Source of the DNA: DATJHM01 sp035493895 | Lineage (GTDB): Bacteria; Chloroflexota; Ktedonobacteria; Ktedonobacterales; Ktedonobacteraceae | Direction: 5' to 3' | DNA: 16,110 bases | Assembly: GCA_035493895.1 (NCBI GenBank) | Contig: DATJHM010000242.1 | Span: forward strand, 1 to 16,110 | Shown here: one piece after another, positions 15,601 through 16,110 of the stretch | How positions within the stretch are numbered: position 1 is the first letter of the stretch | Layout of the letters: each line of letters opens with the position of its first letter | The notes under the pieces: model-generated | What the model was told of the DNA's origin: nothing | The model's database searches: none | What the model saw: only the letters and a program-made list of their open reading frames with translations | Program-made: the position numbers and the translations under genes

Positions 15601-15823
15601 CAAACCAGCCAATCGTCCGGCCCAATTGCAGCTAGAAGGCTTTTCCAATGAAGAATATCACCAGCTCGAACGCGACATCGACGCCCTTGAATACCGCGCC
15701 AGCCAGATCGACGGCGAAATCATCCAGGAGGTGGAACGCATCCAAACCCGCTTCGCCGCCCCGCAGGCCCGTCTCTTCCCGGTCGCCGTCACCTACCTGG
15801 TCCCTGAACGCTTCGCCCATTAG
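12617..15823 (+). CDS. drmD: DISARM-type SNF2-family helicase DrmD (class 1)
   Basis: A 1068-residue ATP-dependent SNF2-family DNA translocase. DrmD is the accessory helicase of class 1 DISARM, a multi-gene restriction-like defence in which it acts with DrmABC and an adenine methyltransferase. Seen, numbered from the GTG: N-terminal PGQLVDVRRRRY and SVEDDALGEVLQVIWEIEPG; Walker A DVGLGKT with G149, K150, T151; DEAH at 260-263; FLSATPHNGYRESF from 295; second RecA lobe IIFTEYKDTLNWLYG, then ATDAASEGIDLQ from 592 and QRNGRIDRHGQ at 623-633 with the arginine finger region. The C-terminal 150 residues are charged and probably coiled coil, ending RLFPVAVTYLVPERFAH. The frame is open back to 12428, but that stretch is Phe-rich and unlike the family; I chose 12617 for its AGGAG. 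All ATPase motifs are intact. Partner genes, normally adjacent, are not in the window. RapA-like or other SNF2 proteins are the alternative. Confidence 0.85.
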   Translation: MNSLVQIPEPGQLVDVRRRRYTVIDITQSPLPPDLLSSRSYRPQHLVTLSSVEDDALGEVLQVIWEIEPGTRTIERTPLPEPVGFDTPQRLDTFLHAVRWGSASSADIRAIQAPFRSGIQIENYQLDPVTRAIQMPRANLLIADDVGLGKTIEAGLVVQELLIRHRARRILILCPASLQIQWHDQMRDKFGLDFRIIDSKALSELRRERGIHVNPWTHFPRLITSIDFLKRERPLRLLSEILPPEGDSPYPRKFDLLILDEAHNVAPSGSGKYATDSQRTLAVRRLAPHFEHKLFLSATPHNGYRESFSALLELLDNQRFARGVEPDPEQLQAVMVRRLKSELPKRWDGSSQFPERKITPLLVHYTQPERDLHQLLQDYSQSRLSATTDNTEQYATKFVAMLLKKRLFSSPAAFFKTLTQHEQTLSQASRRTTVTRRPGLGILRSKIEQIDEEQDDDNSLLEATTEALEVVAPLFHTPTTQERSLLSQMLRLAESSSLRADSKAQELIGWLHRVLKPHGRWSDERVIIFTEYKDTLNWLYGLLVTQGFAEEGPDHQRRLLTLFGGMDMQEREQIKAAFQADPADSSVRILLATDAASEGIDLQNHCSRLIHYEIPWNPNRLEQRNGRIDRHGQHAPAVEIYHFVSSSYSTQATNGVPRQQLDADLEFLMQAVEKIERIREDLGNVGPVIATQVEEAMLGRRTTLDTRRAEENAPSRRLQAFQRKQRDRLEERIRQLSSQLQESMHELELTPANIQAVVEVALELARQPPLQPITLHDPHGKHESITTFAVPDLSGSWAPCTEGLSHPYTQQRRPIVFDHALAKDRDDVVLAHMNHRLVAMSLRLLRAEIWSASDQGKLYRVTARTVAHYTLDTPAVIAHARLLILGGDNQRLHEELVVAGGYLREGRFVRMNEGQLKTTLAAQQDAPVSERMQQQLAHTWPAHKDDLMRALERRKQDRATSLQRTLADRAEKEQRDITSVLKELQKNIRTEIEKYKPANRPAQLQLEGFSNEEYHQLERDIDALEYRASQIDGEIIQEVERIQTRFAAPQARLFPVAVTYLVPERFAH

Positions 15824-15830
15824 CGGACAA

Positions 15831-15989
15831 GGCCGGTGGGGGACGCGGATCGGCATAAAGCGCGATCCCTACCTGTTATGTTTTGCGGAACCGGGTGTCT
15901 GCCGACAAAAGGGATAATGTGGTCCAATCGCTCGAAGAAAGGTTGAGGTAGGGATCGGGCTTTATGCCGATCCGCGTCCCCCACCGGCC
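15831..15989. repeat. Inverted repeat with 44-bp arms, directly after drmD
   Basis: Arms 15831-15874 and 15946-15989 match as reverse complements at 43 of 44 places (mismatch at 15862); the 71-base centre is not coding. The left arm starts 7 bases after the drmD stop. Each arm can also fold alone: GGATCG (15847-15852) with CGATCC (15863-15868), and GGATCGG (15952-15958) with CCGATCC (15967-15973). This is the layout of a paired REP (BIME-like) element or a small MITE. I see no target-site duplication and no T-tract, so a plain intrinsic terminator is less likely, although the hairpin may end transcription or protect the mRNA 3' end. Confidence 0.85.
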
Positions 15990-15996
15990 ATCTCGG

Positions 15997-16071
15997 CTCT
16001 CGATCGACCTTTTGGCCCTCGGTCGGCCATTTGGCCCTCGATCGACCTTTTGGCCCTCGGTCGGCCTTCGG
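15997..16071. repeat. 19-bp tandem repeat, four units of two alternating types
   Basis: Units begin at 15997, 16016, 16035 and 16054. Units 1 and 3 read (with one change in unit 1) CCCTCGATCGACCTTTTGG; units 2 and 4 are variants with CGGTCGGCC in the middle, the last shortened to 18 bases. The alternation makes a 38-bp higher-order period. Each unit ends TTGG or TCGG and contains a CGATCGA or CGGTCGG core. No open frame crosses it convincingly. Confidence 0.8.
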
Positions 16072-16110
16072 TTGATACGTAATGGGCCGGAATGAACCGC
16101 GCAGGGCCGG

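Larger units (their letters stand above)
15824..16110. other. Repeat-filled non-coding tail of the window
   Basis: After the helicase stop I find no gene start, ribosome binding site or RNA gene. Apart from the inverted repeat and tandem array, GGGCCGG occurs twice 20 bases apart (16084-16090 and 16104-16110), echoing the GGCCGG tips of the inverted repeat; another repeat copy may begin at the edge. Confidence 0.6.

Noticed and set aside
15831..15989. Simple rho-independent terminator of drmD.
   Set aside because: The 71-base centre is too large for a typical terminator loop and no T-tract follows the right arm; repeat-element status fits better, though termination is not excluded.
15997..16071. 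Short direct repeats that might be a CRISPR array.
   Set aside because: The 19-bp units abut one another with no unique spacers, and no cas gene is visible.

Overview
The window holds two large genes transcribed away from each other from a shared AT-rich gap, followed by a repeat-dense tail. On the minus strand, one uninterrupted reading frame runs from 12106 off the left edge and encodes the first 4035 residues of a modular non-ribosomal peptide synthetase (NRPS). On the plus strand, 12617-15823 encodes a 1068-residue SNF2-family helicase that I recognise as DrmD-like, the class 1 helicase of the DISARM anti-phage system. The remaining 287 bases (15824-16110) hold a 44-bp inverted repeat and a short 19-bp tandem array.

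NRPS layout in order of translation: fatty acyl-AMP ligase (FAAL, about 12085-10390), acyl carrier (10262-10030), then condensation-adenylation-carrier (C-A-T) modules 1 (9975-6840), 2 (6765-3680) and 3 (3595-470), then the start of a fourth condensation domain (400-1). All four carrier serines are present (Ser654, 1722, 2778, 3844). The first three C domains have intact HHxxxDG motifs; in the fourth this motif lies just past the edge. No epimerase, methyltransferase or thioesterase domain is visible. The predicted start of the product is fatty acyl - beta-alanine (tentative) - unassigned residue - Asn - further residues, that is, a lipopeptide.

The 510-bp gap (12107-12616) has a perfect TATAAT facing the helicase, a good ribosome binding site for each gene, and a 10-bp palindrome on the NRPS side. 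The helicase frame stays open upstream of 12617, but that part looks like a pyrimidine-rich leader rather than protein.

Organism: mixed GC (roughly 40-45% in sampled FAAL and carrier lines, 58% in a sampled C1 line), a giant stand-alone FAAL-NRPS, a DISARM-type gene and elaborate intergenic repeats would suit a large-genome soil bacterium. A Ktedonobacteria-like member of the Chloroflexota is my best guess, but this is an impression and not proven by any marker here. The two genes probably work separately: a secondary-metabolite locus on the left and the edge of a possible defence locus on the right. I see no clearly new system fully contained in the window; the items most worth a second look are the lipopeptide assembly line, the apparently isolated drmD end, and the nested-hairpin element directly after it.
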